From positions 30,258,001 through 30,322,000 of the forward strand of contig OX485804.1 of the NCBI GenBank assembly GCA_950295325.1: DNA of 64,000 bases, read 5' to 3'. The notes under the pieces are model-generated. The model had not been told where the DNA came from. It saw nothing but the letters and a program-made list of their open reading frames with translations, and made no database searches. The position numbers and the translations under genes were made by a program. Positions 61,620-64,000 of this stretch are shown here, one piece after another (within the stretch, counting starts at the first letter, position 1; each line of letters starts with the position of its first letter). Source of the stretch: Polytrichum commune. Lineage: Eukaryota; Streptophyta; Polytrichopsida; Polytrichales; Polytrichaceae.

Positions 61620-61816
61620 ATTAGGGATAGGGCGGAAATTTTTACTAGGGTAATAGAGTTATCCTTTAATTCAAATGAATTTGGTAGGGAGTTTAGGGAC
61701 GCATGCACCTCAAGCTTGCCAAACATGGAAGGTTTTGTAAGAAACTCCCTACCAAAGTCATTTGAATTAAAGGATAACTCTATTACCCTAGTAAAAATTT
61801 CCGCCCTATCCCTAAT
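61620..61816. repeat. Long hairpin: 75-bp arms, ~46-nt loop
   Basis: The left arm 61620-61695 (attagggatagggcgg... ggtagggagttt) is the near-perfect reverse complement of 61742-61816, with about two mismatches near the loop. The loop is 61696-61741. A transcript would fold into a long double-stranded stem. It sits near the right end of the 1,472-bp element. Confidence 0.92.
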
Positions 61817-62566
61817 CCCTTCGGCTACTTGCCTAAAATTTTAAAATTGGCTCGGTAAATATCCTAAAATATGATGCCTCAACCGGCTATATTGCCGATA
61901 TTTTCTCATTTCAACCGGTCAATTTCCGACCTTTCTAATTTTAAGTCGGTACCTTGTCCGAATCATTGCAAACTCATTCGGAAATCTTCAAAAAAATTCG
62001 GCTAGCTCGTAACTAAAGTTCGGTACTCCCCGTTCATTGACTAGGATGCACAAGGGTAAGGCCATGAGCTATGCGTAGCTCATGGCGTGGTGATTCTAGA
62101 ATGCTGAAGATCACCTCAAGCGGAGGTGTGAGCTAGGAGTTATGGCAATTTGAGTGGGGCGCTGTCCCGGGACAGCGCCCTGGTACAGCAGTGCCGGGGA
62201 GTGATTCCCGGGACTGCCAAGCTTCAAACAGGCATAACTTCCTCAATACTTGCCCGAATGGGGCAAGTGAGGAGTCCATCAACATCTACGTGAAGCGTAG
62301 ATGAAGATAGAGTGGTTGGTTGTTAGCATCAGACATCATACAAGGAAGTTATGATGGTCTGAAGCTGCTGGGGGCTTCGAGGCCCAGCGGCTAAGGGAAA
62401 GTGTCCACTTGGCCCCAACTCTTCGTAGAGAGACAAGAGGTTCCTTGACGGTGGGGTAGGGGCCCCGTGTAGAGTCCTAGAGGCTTATATGGGTGAGGTG
62501 GTGTGGCCTCACCCACCCGAGGCCGAACGGCACGGCCTCCATGGGCATTGGCCCAATGTGAGGCCA

Positions 62567-64000
62567 TAGTTGCCTAGTATGCATCGGGTTGTTATAGTGT
62601 TGCTCCGGCGATGCGATGATCAACATAAGATTGGACTTCCATGGATGGAAGTCCTTATCTAAGGATTGGTTACCGATTAAAGGGGTGAGTCCCGAAAGCA
62701 AAGTAGGAGGGTTGGTTTCCCTCCTATGAACTATAAGGTCCGGGGTAGGAGGAGCTAACCATTAGCATGGCGGAATGCGAATGGTTAGCGCTCGTAACCT
62801 TTGCTAAAATTGAAAATTGGCAAGATGGTCAAGGGGGCTAGCAAGGGTTGCGACAAGATAGGTCATCATAGGTGTAGCATTGCACGTAGGCGGGATGAAT
62901 TTAGGTCACACTATCCAATGGATTTGTGGTGTTAGTATACTATTCGATTTACATGCCATACGTTGTATATTTTACTTGCAATAATATGAGTGTTATACAA
63001 TTTCCCTTCTAATATGGTCTAATGTTTGGATTGTCCTACCTAAACCATCTTGATATGAGTTCTTAATTGGGTTCTTGGTATGAACACCCGCTTCAAAGTA
63101 TTTGCATCTTACAACATTCTTCAATATGTGTTCCATTCTATCCTTGTTCTTATGTTTGTAAATGTCTCAAAATGCCAAAAAAAATCCCAAATTAACGATT
63201 ATAGTGTTTTTTTTAATTAAGGCTCGAGGTTCGTGGTATATTTTTGAACTCGTCAATTAAGAAGGTCAGAACGTACTAAAGTGTTATATTAAATGAAAAT
63301 ATATTATTATTATTTAGATGATTTCGTTCCCTAAATAGTACAGGAGATCATGAATTAGTCCACACGGTTTACGGTATCAAGTGTCATGTGCACTATTTGC
63401 GAAGGGCCTAGTGTTATAGTCCTCTCTATGTAATATGGAGAGCTTTATTTTTTTTATGCAAGGCAATAAGTATTCCACTGTAATGTATCCCTACTCAAGC
63501 AAGTTAAATGATTATTCACAATCACAATTATCTCACCATAAACTTATTACATGAATAAACAATCATTTCCTAATCTGAAGGTTCACCACCCAACCTAGAG
63601 GCACATACAAAACATAAACATGTGCTCTCTTTCCATGGAGCCATATCTATATATAGTATATGAGGAATATTCTAGATGTCTCGAGTCTTTTTAATGGGGG
63701 AACAAGGCTCGTTTTTGCACCTTTCACAAGCAAAAAGAAAAGCATATAAAATTTGAAATTAATATTGCATGTCGAATAAAAAAACAAAAATGTAAAAATG
63801 TTTGTCACATGGAAAGGGAAAAAATGAATTAACCCAGCAAAATAAAGGTCCCCTCAACCATTACCCATCAACCATATCCCATATTAACTATTGGCAAATA
63901 ATGTTGTATCCCGTAATATGTGAGCCACACTTTGATTTCATAGTATCTTAGGAAATACGAATCAACTTATGCACCTACCTAACTGACCCCATTTTGGGTT
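62567..64000. other. Gene-free end of window
   Basis: No gene. A short segment near 63380-63415 (gtgcactatttgcgaagggc) is the inverted copy of one near 26165-26205, a trace of another dispersed repeat. Confidence 0.5.

Larger units (their letters stand above)
60567..62038. mobile_element. MULE-like non-autonomous element, 1,472 bp, 9-bp target duplication
   Basis: Flanked by perfect 9-bp repeats gactaggat at 60558-60566 and 62039-62047. Copy 1 of family A shows the empty site. The ends share an inverted CGGGGAGT core (60573-60580 and its complement at the right end). Both subterminal regions, about 200-250 bp each, hold many TTCCGA/TCGGAA and TCGGT motifs in both orientations, like transposase-binding iterons. 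The interior has a 46-bp tandem array and a long hairpin. No transposase frame is present. A 9-bp duplication fits Mutator-like elements, but the short inverted ends leave the class open. Confidence 0.75.
60401..62566. repeat. Family-A LTR-like repeat, copy 2 (685 bp, split by 9-bp-TSD element)
   Basis: Segments 60401-60566 and 62048-62566 match copy 1 over the full length. It begins tgtcgcgcacc and ends tgaggcca, consistent with LTR-style TG...CA ends, but copy 1 begins TA and no target duplication flanks either copy. The two copies differ at scattered positions, so the family is not very recent. Confidence 0.75.

Overview
This is nuclear DNA from a land plant. Four intron-containing genes for conserved plant or eukaryotic proteins sit in AT-rich, transposon-filled DNA. 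The proteins are a chloroplast thylakoid protein, a plastid-envelope ion channel, a plant-type Qc-SNARE and a TFIIH subunit. Introns are short to medium (about 70-1,210 bp) with GT-AG ends. The lineage cannot be fixed by eye. The mix suggests a non-flowering vascular plant, possibly a lycophyte, but that is a low-confidence inference.

Layout. 1-9.5 kb: no gene; degraded repeats (tandem 240-bp units, a TIR element at 2240-2777, an interrupted family-B repeat, a small TA-flanked foldback). 9.6-14 kb: a GC-richer LTR-like repeat (family A copy 1) split by a 1.24-kb CACTA-like non-autonomous element that carries a tRNA-derived SINE and a 26-bp AT minisatellite; next to it lies a decayed CACTA (En/Spm) transposase. 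18.2-18.6 kb (-): TFB5/GTF2H5 (TFIIH). 20.8-23.9 kb (-): SYP7-type Qc-SNARE, 8 exons. 24-27.8 kb: MITEs and a SINE, including a 481-bp pogo-like element with TA duplication. 28-40 kb (+): plastid envelope ion channel (PEC1/PEC2, POLLUX-like), 23 coding exons resolved, N-terminus uncertain. 40-50 kb: repeats and unrecognised ORF debris. 50.2-53.0 kb (+): CURT1, 6 exons, with a 252-bp tandem repeat in intron 1. 53.9-54.3 kb: a clean Harbinger-like MITE with TTA duplication. 60.4-62.6 kb: family A copy 2, split by a 1,472-bp element with a 9-bp target duplication that contains a 75-bp-arm hairpin, a 46-bp tandem array and many TTCCGA-type motifs.

The genes are unlinked housekeeping or organelle functions: transcription/repair (TFB5), endomembrane fusion (SYP7), plastid ion balance (PEC) and thylakoid curvature (CURT1). 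Two of the four act in the chloroplast. No operon-like logic, tRNA gene, rRNA or CRISPR was seen. The most interesting material is (i) alternative in-frame acceptors at the PEC 5' end, one of which adds a stop codon, and (ii) the two family-A copies, each broken by a different transposon, so that each serves as the empty site for the other.
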